Assembly (NCBI GenBank): GCA_020346465.1
Contig: CP070783.1
Coordinates: forward strand, 1,296,112-1,331,589
Direction: 5' to 3'
From: Deltaproteobacteria bacterium
GTDB taxonomy: Bacteria; Desulfobacterota; Deferrimicrobia; Deferrimicrobiales; Deferrimicrobiaceae
Length of the DNA: 35,478 bases
The notes under the pieces were generated by a model. That model made no database searches and was not told the DNA's origin. It was given only the letters and a program-made list of their open reading frames with translations. Made by a program: the position numbers and the translations under genes. Positions 1-7,561 of this stretch are shown piece by piece (within the stretch, counting starts at the first letter, position 1; every line of letters starts with the position of its first letter).

Positions 1-81
1 GGCCCCTGGGAGCAGATCTTCTACGGCGAGTTCGACGGCCGGAGGAAGAAGCGGGTCCTCGTCAAGATCATCGGGGAGTAG
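1..81 (+). CDS. yjbQ: C-terminal end of a YjbQ-family (UPF0047) protein, cut by the window edge
   Basis: The first 26 codons read in frame to a TAG stop and end in EFDGRRKKRVLVKIIGE. The order Gly-x-Trp-(Glu/Gln)-x-Ile, then a Glu-Phe-Asp-Gly turn, then a basic patch and a final beta strand ending Ile-Gly-Glu, is the usual C-terminus of the YjbQ/UPF0047 family, which is associated with a weak thiamine-phosphate synthase activity. That function is family knowledge and nothing in the fragment tests it. The stop lies 14 bases inside the end of the convergent HAF-repeat gene. With so little sequence the call rests on the resemblance of one strand-turn-strand unit. Confidence 0.7.
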   Translation, partial: GPWEQIFYGEFDGRRKKRVLVKIIGE

Positions 82-1198
82 GCTGCCGGCCCGGGCGGCG
101 TCCCCGAAGCAGAAGAAGGGGGATCAGCAGCACCAGGCCGGACGCGGCGGAGCCTAGCGTCTCCCCCGCCGCGCCCCGGGCTGCCAAGGCGCACCCGCCG
201 CCGGAGGCGCCCGCTGCGGCGACCTTTGCTGCGGGAGCGCCCGCCGGGGAGGCGACAAACGCATGGGTCTCCCCCGTCGCCGTCGTCCCGGACCCCGCCA
301 CCTGCCCGAGGTCGTTCAGGGCGGCGGCTTCCGTGGCTCTCCAACCGGGGAAGGAAAGGATCTCGTACGTTCCCCCCGACCGCAGGAAGCTTCGCCTCCC
401 TTCCGGGGAATCCCCGTATCCGGCCACCATCTCCAGGTTGTTGATCGCGGTGGCGTTCGACGAGATCCATCCGGGAGGGGTCATGGAGACGAAAAAGGGG
501 TCGGAGAAGACGAACCCCCTGTCGATCCCCGACTCCCGGGAGTTGAGCGCCACCCGTCCGTTTTCGTTTATCCCTCGGGGGGATGCGGAGCTCGCCCCCG
601 GGGGGGTGAGGTCCCGGTACCCCTGTTTCGGGAGATAGAGCCGCGCAGTGCCATCCCCCTCACCGACGATCTCTCCCGAGGAGTTCCCCGCCACCACGGC
701 GGAAAACCCCGGGAGGACCTCCGCCACGCCGCCCCGGGACACAAAGGCCCCGAACTCCCCTTGTCCGCCGACCGCGCCGTCCTCCCCGAGGTACGCGGCC
801 TCCGAGCACCCCCACCCCGGCGTCGGGTCGAGATAGGTCGCTCCGCGCAACAGGAAGGCATGGAGGACTCCGTCTTTCACGAAGGTCCCGGCGATCTCCC
901 CGTAGTCATTGATCCAGACCGCCTTCGCGCTGTCTGCCCCCGGGGGGAGAATCTCGGTGATCCTGCCGGAAGACCAGAGAAAACCGCGTTCTCCGGAGGC
1001 GGTCGTGCCGTATCCCACCACCTCGCCGCGCCCGCTTATGGACATCACCCGGGAGTCGTTCCAGCCGGCCGGGTGGATATCCTCATACAGGTAGGACTCC
1101 CCGAGTGCCTTCGAAGGGAGAAGCCAGAGGGGAAGAGACAGGAGCACAAGCAATGACAAGACGCCGGCCGGAACGATCTTCCTGGTGATCTCTCGCAT
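68..1198 (-). CDS. Secreted HAF-repeat protein, probable seven-bladed beta-propeller with C-terminal sorting signal
   Basis: A 376-residue exported protein. Residues 1-33 form a signal peptide: a basic MREITRKIV start, a long Leu/Val core and a cut after SKALG. The body is seven units of about 40-45 residues with the HAF pattern: Ile-Asn-x-x-Gly-x-Val-x-Gly, then Ala/Gly-Phe-Leu, then Leu-x-Pro-x-Gly-Trp. The very first stretch (HPAGWNDSRV) looks like the missing end of the last unit, as when a propeller closes on itself. The C-terminus has GGGC, a hydrophobic segment and an Arg-rich tail, resembling the Cys-containing CTERM sorting signals. An upstream TTG would add 16 residues before the signal peptide, so the ATG was chosen. 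Molecular function is unknown; a surface binding role is inference. Confidence 0.8.
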   Translation of the reverse strand: MREITRKIVPAGVLSLLVLLSLPLWLLPSKALGESYLYEDIHPAGWNDSRVMSISGRGEVVGYGTTASGERGFLWSSGRITEILPPGADSAKAVWINDYGEIAGTFVKDGVLHAFLLRGATYLDPTPGWGCSEAAYLGEDGAVGGQGEFGAFVSRGGVAEVLPGFSAVVAGNSSGEIVGEGDGTARLYLPKQGYRDLTPPGASSASPRGINENGRVALNSRESGIDRGFVFSDPFFVSMTPPGWISSNATAINNLEMVAGYGDSPEGRRSFLRSGGTYEILSFPGWRATEAAALNDLGQVAGSGTTATGETHAFVASPAGAPAAKVAAAGASGGGCALAARGAAGETLGSAASGLVLLIPLLLLRGRRPGRQPTPR

Positions 1199-1216
1199 TC
1201 TGCCCGGAATGGGAGC

Positions 1217-1256
1217 AAAATACGGTCCAATCGGCGTAAAGATCAAAAGCTTTGAT
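1217..1256 (-). promoter_or_regulatory. Candidate promoter and operator for the HAF-repeat gene
   Basis: On the minus strand TTGATC (1246-1241) is followed after 18 bases by TATTTT (1222-1217), each matching four of six sigma-70 consensus bases. The inverted repeat ATCAAA-AGC-TTTGAT (1242-1256) overlaps the -35 box, a normal place for a repressor site. The start codon is about 11 bases after the expected transcription start, with no clear ribosome binding site. The call rests on pattern only. Confidence 0.35.
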
Positions 1257-1310
1257 ATTATTCATCTTTCTGTTAGAGACGGTGAGAGGAACGGCAGGGA
1301 AGAAGAAAAG

Positions 1311-1359
1311 TTTTTCCCAAACAGGGCTCCCGAAAGGGAAAAATTTTTCCTACCGGGAG
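1311..1359 (-). terminator. Intergenic hairpin region after the SDR gene, possible terminator
   Basis: Read on the minus strand after the SDR stop, CTCCCG (1359-1354) pairs with CGGGAG (1332-1327) around a perfect 14-base palindrome GGAAAAATTTTTCC (1337-1350). A second pairing, TTTTTCCC (1311-1318) with GGGAAAAA (1336-1343), is incompatible with the first. A mixed T-rich run follows. It could end SDR transcription before the HAF gene on the same strand. The U-tract is imperfect, so the call is weak. Confidence 0.35.
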
Positions 1360-1403
1360 ATCGGAGCAGTCGTTTCTCTCCGCGATTCCTGTGAAGCAGG
1401 AGT

Positions 1404-2354
1404 TCAGGCGGACTTCCCGGACGCGCCGTCCGATGACCGCAGGGATCCGATATATGATGACACGGGCAGGGGATCCAGACCGAAAGCGGAATAGTACGGA
1501 CCACCGTCGCAGGTGCTCCCCGCGAGCAGGACGTCGAGCATCTCCGGGGCAAGGGGGAATTTCTCGAACCGGGAAAGGACCCGCGTCGCGCGCCGGATGC
1601 GCGGAACGGAAATGCGGGCCTTCCGGACCCGGACGCCAATTGCCGCCGCGATCCGGTCGACCAGTTCGTTGTATGTGAAGCGCTCCGGCCCGCCGACGTC
1701 GAAGGACCGTTTCTCCGTGTCAGGACGGGACAGACAATCCGCAATCCCCTTGACCACGTCCCCGACGAACACCGGCTGCAGGAGGAACTCCCCGTCTCCC
1801 GGGACGGGAAGGACCGGGGCGCGGCGCACCGCCCGCCCCAACTCGGTGAAGAACCGGTCCCCCGGCCCGAAGATCCCGGCCGGCCGGAAAACGGTCCAGG
1901 AGAGGCCGGAGTTCCTGACGATCTCCTCCGCCCTTCCCTTCGAGTCGAAGTAGCCGCCTGGACCGCCTGCCTCCGCCCCGAGTGCGCTCACGTGCACGAA
2001 CCGTGGAATCCTCCAGTGGTTCGCCGCGTGCACGGCGTGCCGGGTGGCTTCCACGTGAACCTTCTCGAAGGTCTCATTCCGCGCCGGAAACTCCCGGATG
2101 ATGCCCGCCAGGTGGACGATCGCCCCGGTGCTCTGGGCCGCGTTCACCACGCACTCCCGGTTGGTGACGTCGCCGGGCGTCACCCTGCACACGCGCCGGA
2201 CATCCTCCGGGATGCGTTCTTCCGATCCGACCCGCACAAGGAGGCGGGGGAGGAACCCCCTCGCGATCAGTGCGCGGCAGACGTGCCGTCCCAGAAACCC
2301 CGTACCACCGGTCACCAGAATTTCTTTGTAGTCGAGAAACGGGACCTTTTCCAT
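1404..2354 (-). CDS. NDUFA9-like NAD(P)-binding SDR family protein
   Basis: A 316-residue extended short-chain dehydrogenase-type protein. The N-terminal Rossmann motif is TGGTGFLG (about residues 15-22), followed by the Asp of GDVT and by HLAG. The active-site region shows a Ser-Ala-Leu-Gly stretch and Tyr-Phe-Asp-Ser-Lys (YxxxK), then the RPAGIFGPGD segment and QPVFVGDV typical of the atypical SDR group that includes complex I subunit NDUFA9. Members bind NAD(P) and are often annotated as nucleoside-diphosphate-sugar epimerases; the substrate is not deducible. It is divergent from the fmdB-like gene across a 147-bp gap. There is no strong ribosome binding site before the ATG; the start was chosen because it puts the first beta strand shortly after the N-terminus. 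Confidence 0.8.
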   Translation of the reverse strand: MEKVPFLDYKEILVTGGTGFLGRHVCRALIARGFLPRLLVRVGSEERIPEDVRRVCRVTPGDVTNRECVVNAAQSTGAIVHLAGIIREFPARNETFEKVHVEATRHAVHAANHWRIPRFVHVSALGAEAGGPGGYFDSKGRAEEIVRNSGLSWTVFRPAGIFGPGDRFFTELGRAVRRAPVLPVPGDGEFLLQPVFVGDVVKGIADCLSRPDTEKRSFDVGGPERFTYNELVDRIAAAIGVRVRKARISVPRIRRATRVLSRFEKFPLAPEMLDVLLAGSTCDGGPYYSAFGLDPLPVSSYIGSLRSSDGASGKSA

Positions 2355-2501
2355 GATCTTTTGATGCTTCGGGCGGCCCGGGTGTTTCTGGTTCCCCCCC
2401 CGATTGCTCCGCTTGCTTCCCCACCGGCTTTATGGCATGTACTTACTTACGAGAGCCGGGGCTTCGAACAAGAAACCCCGCGCCGCAATAAGGAGGAAGC
2501 C

Positions 2502-2666
2502 ATGCCCACCTATTCCTTCGAGTGCAAAAAATGCAGGAAGAAGTTCCAGGAAATCCTCTCCTTCTCGGAATTCGAAACGGGGAAGCGGAAGTGCCCGAAG
2601 TGCGGCAGCAAGAGCGTCTCCCAGGTGCTCGAGACCTTCTACGCCAAGACGTCCCGGAAGTCGTAG
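2502..2666 (+). CDS. FmdB-family zinc-ribbon protein
   Basis: A 54-residue protein starting MPTYSFECKKC. Two CxxC knuckles (Cys8/Cys11 and Cys27/Cys30) separated by a Phe/Glu-rich strand form the single zinc ribbon of the FmdB/CxxC_CxxC_SSSS family, followed by a Ser-Lys-rich tail. The ATG is preceded at five bases by AGGAGG (2491-2496), the clearest Shine-Dalgarno site in this part of the window. The family is widespread and of uncertain function, sometimes described as a putative regulator. It ends 12 bases before the LOG-family gene and is probably co-transcribed with it. Confidence 0.85.
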   Translation: MPTYSFECKKCRKKFQEILSFSEFETGKRKCPKCGSKSVSQVLETFYAKTSRKS

Positions 2667-2678
2667 AAAGAAGATCCC

Positions 2679-3377
2679 GTGGAGGAATTCGTAGGGGTCG
2701 AGACGTGGCGCGTGTTCCGCATCATGAGCGAATTCGTGGAGGGGTTCGAGGCCCTCCGCAGCGTCGGGCCGGCCGTTTCCATCTTCGGCAGCGCCCGCGC
2801 CAAGCGGAGCAACTGGTCGTACAAGGCCACCTGCAAGGTGGCGGAAACGCTCTCCCGCAATGGATACGCCGTCATCTCCGGAGGCGGCCCCGGGATCATG
2901 GAGGCGGCGAACCGGGGGGCCAAGCGCGGCAAGGGGCTCTCCATCGGGCTCAACATCCAGCTCCCCGAGGAGCAGAAGGTCAACCGGTACCAGGACAAGT
3001 CCCTCCACTTCAAGCATTTCTTCGCGCGCAAGGTGATGTTCGTGAAATACGCGGCCGGCTACGTCATCATGCCCGGCGGGTTCGGCACGCTCGACGAGTT
3101 CTTCGAGTCGCTCACCCTGATCCAGACGGGGAAGATCCGCCGGTTCCCGGTCGTGCTGATGGGGGAGAGCTACTGGGGTGGGCTGCTCGAGTGGATGCGG
3201 TCCTCGATGATCCAGGAAGGGACGATCTCCCGCTCCGACCTCAAGCTCTTCCACGTCACGGACGACCCGGTCGGCGCGGCCTCCTTCATCATCAAGTCCC
3301 ACAAGGACAGCATCCGGGCGGTCGACGAGCGGCGCAGGATAGCCCTTCCCCCCCCGGACGACACGCCCACGCTGTAA
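2679..3377 (+). CDS. LOG-family (TIGR00730-type) nucleotide phosphoribohydrolase
   Basis: A 232-residue protein with the two LOG-family signatures: GGGPGIMEAANRGA (about residues 68-81) and PGGFGTLDE (about 131-139). These form the active site for hydrolysing nucleoside 5'-monophosphates to base and ribose 5-phosphate. Many bacterial members act on cytokinin-type or ordinary purine/pyrimidine nucleotides; the substrate here is not visible. The start is a GTG with AGAAAGAAG upstream. An in-frame ATG 15 codons later is possible, but the sequence before it is compatible with the usual N-terminal helix. It lies just downstream of the FmdB-type gene and is followed by the inverted-repeat element. 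Confidence 0.85.
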   Translation: MEEFVGVETWRVFRIMSEFVEGFEALRSVGPAVSIFGSARAKRSNWSYKATCKVAETLSRNGYAVISGGGPGIMEAANRGAKRGKGLSIGLNIQLPEEQKVNRYQDKSLHFKHFFARKVMFVKYAAGYVIMPGGFGTLDEFFESLTLIQTGKIRRFPVVLMGESYWGGLLEWMRSSMIQEGTISRSDLKLFHVTDDPVGAASFIIKSHKDSIRAVDERRRIALPPPDDTPTL

Positions 3378-3388
3378 CTTCCAACACC

Positions 3389-3529
3389 GGGGACGTTCTT
3401 AAACTTTTTCATGGGCAAGTGTCTTCGATGACGTTTTCCCGGATGGTTTCCCCCACGCCCTCCCCGAAGGGAAAGGGGCAAGAATCTCTTGTTCTGTCGT
3501 TCCACCTTAAAAAGTTTAAGAACGTCCCC
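3389..3529. repeat. 141-bp element with perfect 21-bp terminal inverted repeats (MITE/REP-like)
   Basis: Positions 3389-3409 are the exact reverse complement of 3509-3529 over 21 bases. The outer end of each arm is GGGGACG and the inner end is a run of five T (or A). The 99 bases between hold no gene but contain smaller inverted repeats: CAAGA-ATC-TCTTG, and CCCC/GGGG arms around GAAGGGAAA. The right arm's last base is the third base of the hydrolase stop codon. The structure fits a non-autonomous mobile element or a REP-type palindrome mobilised by a Y1 transposase encoded elsewhere. It may also act as a two-way terminator between the convergent genes. Confidence 0.75.
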
Positions 3530-4317
3530 TAAAGGAAAGTAAGGACCTCGCGGTTGAACGCGTCCGCGTTCTCCGCAAAGAAGCGGTGCGGCCCGCCCGG
3601 AAGGAGAACGAGTTTCGCTCCGGGGATGCGACGCGCGATGCGACGCGAATTTTCCGGAGACACCACCATGTCGCCGTCCCCGGTGACCACCAGCGTCGGC
3701 ACGCCGATGGACCCCAGCCTCTCCCACGCCGAATGACCGACCGCCGCCGCAAGCTGCGCGGCGTTCCCCGCCGCGGAAACCGGCTTCGCAAGCCTTCTCC
3801 GGACGAACGCCTCGATCTCCTCCGGGTGGCTGCGCCGGTACCCCTCCGTGTACAGGAACGGGAGGGTCCGGCGGATCTCCTCCTCCGGGTCGGCCCCGGG
3901 GGAATGGACGAACGCCCCGAGGACCTCGGGCGCGGGGCGCACGGAGCCTTCACCGCCCGGCGCCGTGCACGCCAGCACCAGCTTCCGCACACGGTGCGGG
4001 TGCCGCAGCGCAACCTCCTGGGCGACCATCCCGCCGAGGGAAACCCCGAGGACGTGTGCCCGGTCCACCGCAAGATGCTCCAGGAGGGCTGCCGCGTCGT
4101 CGGCCATCTGCGCAGTCGTGTAGGGCCCCGGCGGTGTATCGCTCCCGCCGGCCCCCCGGTTGTCGAACGCGATCACTCGGAAGCGCCTCGCGAACGCGGG
4201 AAGCTGGAAGAGCCACTCCGAGCGGTCGCTCCCCAGCCCGTTGATCAGGAGCAGCGGTTCTCCCCCCCCGGTCGTCTCGTACTCCATGCGGAATCCGGGG
4301 GCGGTGGTATACGGCAT
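3529..4317 (-). CDS. Alpha/beta hydrolase fold protein
   Basis: A 262-residue hydrolase of the compact alpha/beta type. The oxyanion-hole strand is LLLINGLGSD (about residues 22-31) and the FDNRGAGGSD loop (51-60) is typical of esterase, lactonase and haloperoxidase relatives. The nucleophile elbow is GVSLGG with Ser93, and the remaining triad members are probably Asp216 (VTGDGD) and His244 (GGPHRF). The substrate is unknown. The ATG at 4317 follows GGAGGAGAGG and is preferred over a longer form that would add 18 low-complexity residues. It is divergent from rqcH. Its stop codon touches the inverted-repeat element, so its 3' untranslated region would consist of that repeat. Confidence 0.85.
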   Translation of the reverse strand: MPYTTAPGFRMEYETTGGGEPLLLINGLGSDRSEWLFQLPAFARRFRVIAFDNRGAGGSDTPPGPYTTAQMADDAAALLEHLAVDRAHVLGVSLGGMVAQEVALRHPHRVRKLVLACTAPGGEGSVRPAPEVLGAFVHSPGADPEEEIRRTLPFLYTEGYRRSHPEEIEAFVRRRLAKPVSAAGNAAQLAAAVGHSAWERLGSIGVPTLVVTGDGDMVVSPENSRRIARRIPGAKLVLLPGGPHRFFAENADAFNREVLTFL

Positions 4318-4391
4318 CGCCGGTCCTCTCCTCCCCGGGGGCCCGCGGCCGGCCTCATCCACGGGCTCCATTCTCCCCTTCCGGATGGGAG

Positions 4392-4397
4392 TACAAT
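4392..4397 (+). promoter_or_regulatory. -10 box for a probably leaderless rqcH transcript
   Basis: TACAAT matches five of six -10 consensus bases and ends nine bases before the ATG. Transcription would start at or just before the start codon. No Shine-Dalgarno site fits between the box and the ATG, and no good -35 box is visible. Confidence 0.45.
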
Positions 4398-4406
4398 AGC
4401 ATCACA

Positions 4407-6056
4407 ATGGATGCATTCCTCCTGAAACAGATCGTGACCGAACTGTCGGACCGTCTTCGGGGAGCGCTCGTTTCCAAGGTCTCCCAGCCCCAGGACCGGG
4501 AGATCGTCCTCACGCTGTGGACGGGCCGGGAGGAACTCCGCCTCCTCGTCTCCGCCCACGCGGAGCTCTGCCGCATCCACCTCACCACCCGGCGCGTCCC
4601 CAACCCGCCTTCCCCTCCCAGGTTCTGCCAGTACCTGCGGCGCCATCTCGCCGGGATGCGGCTTGCCGCGATCTCCGTCGCCCCCTTCGACCGGCTGGTC
4701 CGGATGGAGTTCTTCTCGTCGCGGCCCGATGCGGAGCACGACCGGACGACCCTGTTCGCCGAACTGTACGGGCGCCACGCCAACCTGATCTACGCGAACC
4801 CGGAAGGCCTCATCCTCGAGCCGCTCCGGACCGTCTCGCCCGAGGAGAGCCGGATCCGGGAGGTCGCGCCCGGCATCCCGTACCGGCCGCTCCCGAAACC
4901 CGAACGGACCTTCCTTCCCGAGATCACATTGGCCGATGCGGAGCGGATCTGGTCGATGGGGTGGGAGGGGCTCGCGCGCGTCCTGCAAAAGGAGGTCTCC
5001 GGCCTGGGACAGGAGCTGGCCCACGAGGCGGCAGGCCGCGGGAAAGGAGGCGCCGCGGACCTGTACGCCGCGGTGCGGGAACTGGTCCGCCGGTACGAGG
5101 AAGACGATTTCTCCCCCGGGATCGGCACCCTCCCCACCGGGAAGAGGCGGCTCCTCCCGTTCCCCTGCCCGGAGGCCGGGTTCGTCGACTTCTCCCCCGC
5201 GCCGTCGGCCAACGAGGCGGCGGATCTCTACTACGGGGAGACCGCGCGCAATCACGAGGATGCCGTCCTGCGACAGCAGATCCGGTCCCGGCTGTCCGCG
5301 CTTCTGCGCAAGGAACGCCACAAGCTCGAAAACGTGAGCGGCGACGAGGAACGGCTGGAGGAAGGACGGAAAGGGGGGGAACTCGGGGAAACGCTGAAGG
5401 CGAACCTTGCCTCCCTGCGGAAGGGGATGGCCGAGTTCCGCGGGATCCCCCTCGACCCCGCGAAGACGCCGGTGGAGAACATGACCCGGTACTTCCACCA
5501 GCACAAGAAGGCCAGGAGGGCGGCCGAGATCGTGCGGAAAAGGAAGCGCGAGGTCTCCGAATCCGTCTACTACCTCGAGTCGCTCGAGTCGCAGCTTGCG
5601 TCGGCCTCCACCCGGGAAGACCTCCTGGCCGTCCGGCAGGAGCTGTCCGCCTCGTTCGCACCCCGGAAGCAGGGAACGAAAAAACCGGCGAAGCCCACGG
5701 GGAGGACCGTGCCGCCCCAGGTGGAGGAGCACGTCTTCCGGGGCTGCACGATCCTGATCGGGAAGAACAACGTGGGGAACGACCGGATCGTGAAGGAGCT
5801 GGCGGCACCCGACGACCTGTGGCTGCACACCCAGGGGATCCCGGGAAGCCACGTCCTGATCCGGCGAACGCCGGGGAAGGAGATCCCGGACGAGGTGGTG
5901 GAGGAGGGCGCCCGGCTCGCGGTCTTCCACAGCAAGGCGAGGGGGTCCCGGAACGTCCCGGTGTTCCTCGCGGAGGCACGGCACGTCTCCAAGTTCAAGG
6001 GGGCGAAGCCGGGACTGGTACGGATCGCAAAATACCGTACGGTCAACGTGCGATAG
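4407..6056 (+). CDS. rqcH: RqcH / NFACT-family ribosome quality-control protein
   Basis: A 549-residue NFACT protein (Tae2/FbpA group). The N-terminal NFACT-N domain begins MDAFLLKQIVTELS and contains the GRHANLIY segment (about residues 121-128). Helix-hairpin-helix and charged coiled-coil regions cover roughly 210-420. The C-terminal NFACT-R domain (DUF814) starts at about 441 with the GCTILIGKNNVGND motif, then DLWLHTQGIPGSHV. In bacteria such as Bacillus subtilis, RqcH binds stalled 50S-peptidyl-tRNA complexes and recruits tRNA-Ala to add alanine tails to nascent chains. The same family has been called fibronectin-binding protein, but no signal peptide is present, so a cytoplasmic role is preferred. 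Length and domain order are normal. Confidence 0.92.
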   Translation: MDAFLLKQIVTELSDRLRGALVSKVSQPQDREIVLTLWTGREELRLLVSAHAELCRIHLTTRRVPNPPSPPRFCQYLRRHLAGMRLAAISVAPFDRLVRMEFFSSRPDAEHDRTTLFAELYGRHANLIYANPEGLILEPLRTVSPEESRIREVAPGIPYRPLPKPERTFLPEITLADAERIWSMGWEGLARVLQKEVSGLGQELAHEAAGRGKGGAADLYAAVRELVRRYEEDDFSPGIGTLPTGKRRLLPFPCPEAGFVDFSPAPSANEAADLYYGETARNHEDAVLRQQIRSRLSALLRKERHKLENVSGDEERLEEGRKGGELGETLKANLASLRKGMAEFRGIPLDPAKTPVENMTRYFHQHKKARRAAEIVRKRKREVSESVYYLESLESQLASASTREDLLAVRQELSASFAPRKQGTKKPAKPTGRTVPPQVEEHVFRGCTILIGKNNVGNDRIVKELAAPDDLWLHTQGIPGSHVLIRRTPGKEIPDEVVEEGARLAVFHSKARGSRNVPVFLAEARHVSKFKGAKPGLVRIAKYRTVNVR

Positions 6057-6171
6057 CCGGCCTCCCCCGCAGGAGCCGAAGGGCCGTGGCGATCCGTCCC
6101 GGCGGCGCGCATCCTTTCGTTTTCCCGGTGCATCAACATGCACAGAACGTCCTTGCTCCCCGAGGAGACGG

Positions 6172-6918
6172 ATGCAGAGATTCGACGCCGACTACGTCCC
6201 GCGTTCCGCGATGACCATCTTCGCCCACCCCGACGATGCCGAGTTCATCGTGTCGGGCACGATCGCGCGATGGACGCGGGCCGGCTGCGAAGTGACCTTC
6301 GTGGTCATCACGAGCGGAAACGTCGGAACACACGACGAAACGACCACGCGGGATGCGCTGGCGCGCACGCGCGAGGCGGAGCAGCGGGAGGCGGCCCGTG
6401 CTCTCGGCGTGAAGAAGGTCGTCTTCCTGGGCTACGACGACTGCGAGCTCGTCCCGTCCCTCGAACTGCGCAGGCGGCTGGTCCGCGAGATCCGGGCGCA
6501 CCGGCCCGAGGTCGTGATCTGCGGCGACCCGCACGCCCTGTTCTTCGAGGACCGCTACATCAACCACCCGGACCACCGCGCGGCGGCGGTGGCCGCGCTC
6601 GACGCCGTCTTCCCCTGCGCCGAGATGGAGCTTCTGTGGCCCGAGGAGGGACGGGCGCACAAGGTCCACGCGGTATACGTCTGCGCAACCCACTCCCCGA
6701 ACACGTGGATCGACATCACCGGGACGATCGACGCAAAGATCGCGTCGCTCGAGGCCTACGGGAGCCAGCTGGGGGGATGGAACCCGTCGGAAAGGATCCG
6801 GGAGCGGGCCGCCCGCGAGGCGGAGCGGGCTGCCAAGCCGCCGGCAGGCGAACCGGACCGCGCCCCCGGCGGCCCGCGGTACGCCGAGGGGTTCCGCGTG
6901 ATGAAGCTCAAGGAGTAG
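6172..6918 (+). CDS. PIG-L / LmbE family deacetylase
   Basis: A 248-residue zinc-dependent deacetylase-type protein. The signature AHPDDAE (residues 18-24) supplies the metal-binding His and Asp and the catalytic Asp. The partner NHPDHR (about 126-131) supplies the second His pair. The fold class removes N-acetyl groups from sugars, for example in mycothiol or bacillithiol synthesis (MshB/BshB) or GlcNAc-PI. The substrate here is not deducible, and no other thiol-synthesis gene is nearby. The ATG follows GAGGAGACGG. The last 35 residues are charged and Pro/Ala-rich, beyond the usual domain end. The gene is followed after 16 bases by the convergent DinB-type gene. Confidence 0.88.
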   Translation: MQRFDADYVPRSAMTIFAHPDDAEFIVSGTIARWTRAGCEVTFVVITSGNVGTHDETTTRDALARTREAEQREAARALGVKKVVFLGYDDCELVPSLELRRRLVREIRAHRPEVVICGDPHALFFEDRYINHPDHRAAAVAALDAVFPCAEMELLWPEEGRAHKVHAVYVCATHSPNTWIDITGTIDAKIASLEAYGSQLGGWNPSERIRERAAREAERAAKPPAGEPDRAPGGPRYAEGFRVMKLKE

Positions 6919-6934
6919 GATCCGCCCCCCGGCA

Positions 6935-7492
6935 TCAGAACGGATAGCCCCGTTTCCCCTGCACGCCCTTCAGGCAGGCGATCTCCCCGCAGTGGGTGAA
7001 GGCATTCCCCAGGATCGCGTTGTTGATCACGAAGATCATCGTGGACGGGCCGAGCCCGAACGCCGTGAGGTCGACGGGACGGTCGAGGTCCTTTCCCCGC
7101 AGCGATGCCAGGAATTCGTCCGAGGCGGCGTAGACCGCCCGGGCATAGTCGCGAAGCGCCGGCAGGTCCACCTTCACCTTTCGGCTCCATGCGCTCCAGT
7201 CGGGGAGCCCCGGTCTCTCCGGATCGACATCCGGGGGAAGCTCGGAAAGCCCCGTCTTGCCCGCCCAGGCGGAGGCGAACAGGGGGGCGCCCTCCCGGAA
7301 CATCCCGTTGACGACGCCGTCCTCCGAGACGACGACGTGGGCGTAGATCGCCCCGATCGGCATCGCCAGGCCGGGGGGGGACCAGTGCGCCACCTCCGGC
7401 GTCACGTCCGCCATCGTCCCCTCCAGGAGCTCGTGGACGGATTTCAGCTGCTCCCGAAGCAACGAAATGACGTTGCGCTCTCTTGCCGCCAT
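6935..7492 (-). CDS. DinB-fold four-helix protein
   Basis: A 185-residue protein that looks like a DinB/YfiT-type four-helix bundle. It has an N-terminal helix with LLREQLKSVHELLEGTM, a first metal-type His in the IYAHVVVSEDGV segment (about residue 51), a central Pro/Trp-rich region, and a last helix with FTHCGEIACLKG (His about 165) in the position of the DinB C-terminal metal ligand. Such proteins include thiol-dependent transferases and many members of unknown role. The start ATG follows GGAGGGA. It lies 69 bp downstream of nadE on the same strand, so co-transcription is possible. The family call rests on His placement and helix pattern. Confidence 0.7.
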   Translation of the reverse strand: MAARERNVISLLREQLKSVHELLEGTMADVTPEVAHWSPPGLAMPIGAIYAHVVVSEDGVVNGMFREGAPLFASAWAGKTGLSELPPDVDPERPGLPDWSAWSRKVKVDLPALRDYARAVYAASDEFLASLRGKDLDRPVDLTAFGLGPSTMIFVINNAILGNAFTHCGEIACLKGVQGKRGYPF

Positions 7493-7561
7493 GGGATCCC
7501 TCCTCTCCCTTACGATGTCCGGCCGTTGCTGCTCATGCGGACAGACGGGTGCACAACGGTG

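Noticed and set aside
4245-6143. A 632-codon open frame antisense to rqcH
   Set aside because: It lies opposite a clear NFACT gene, is Arg/Gly/Pro-rich without domain pattern, and arises because high GC removes stops from the complementary frame.
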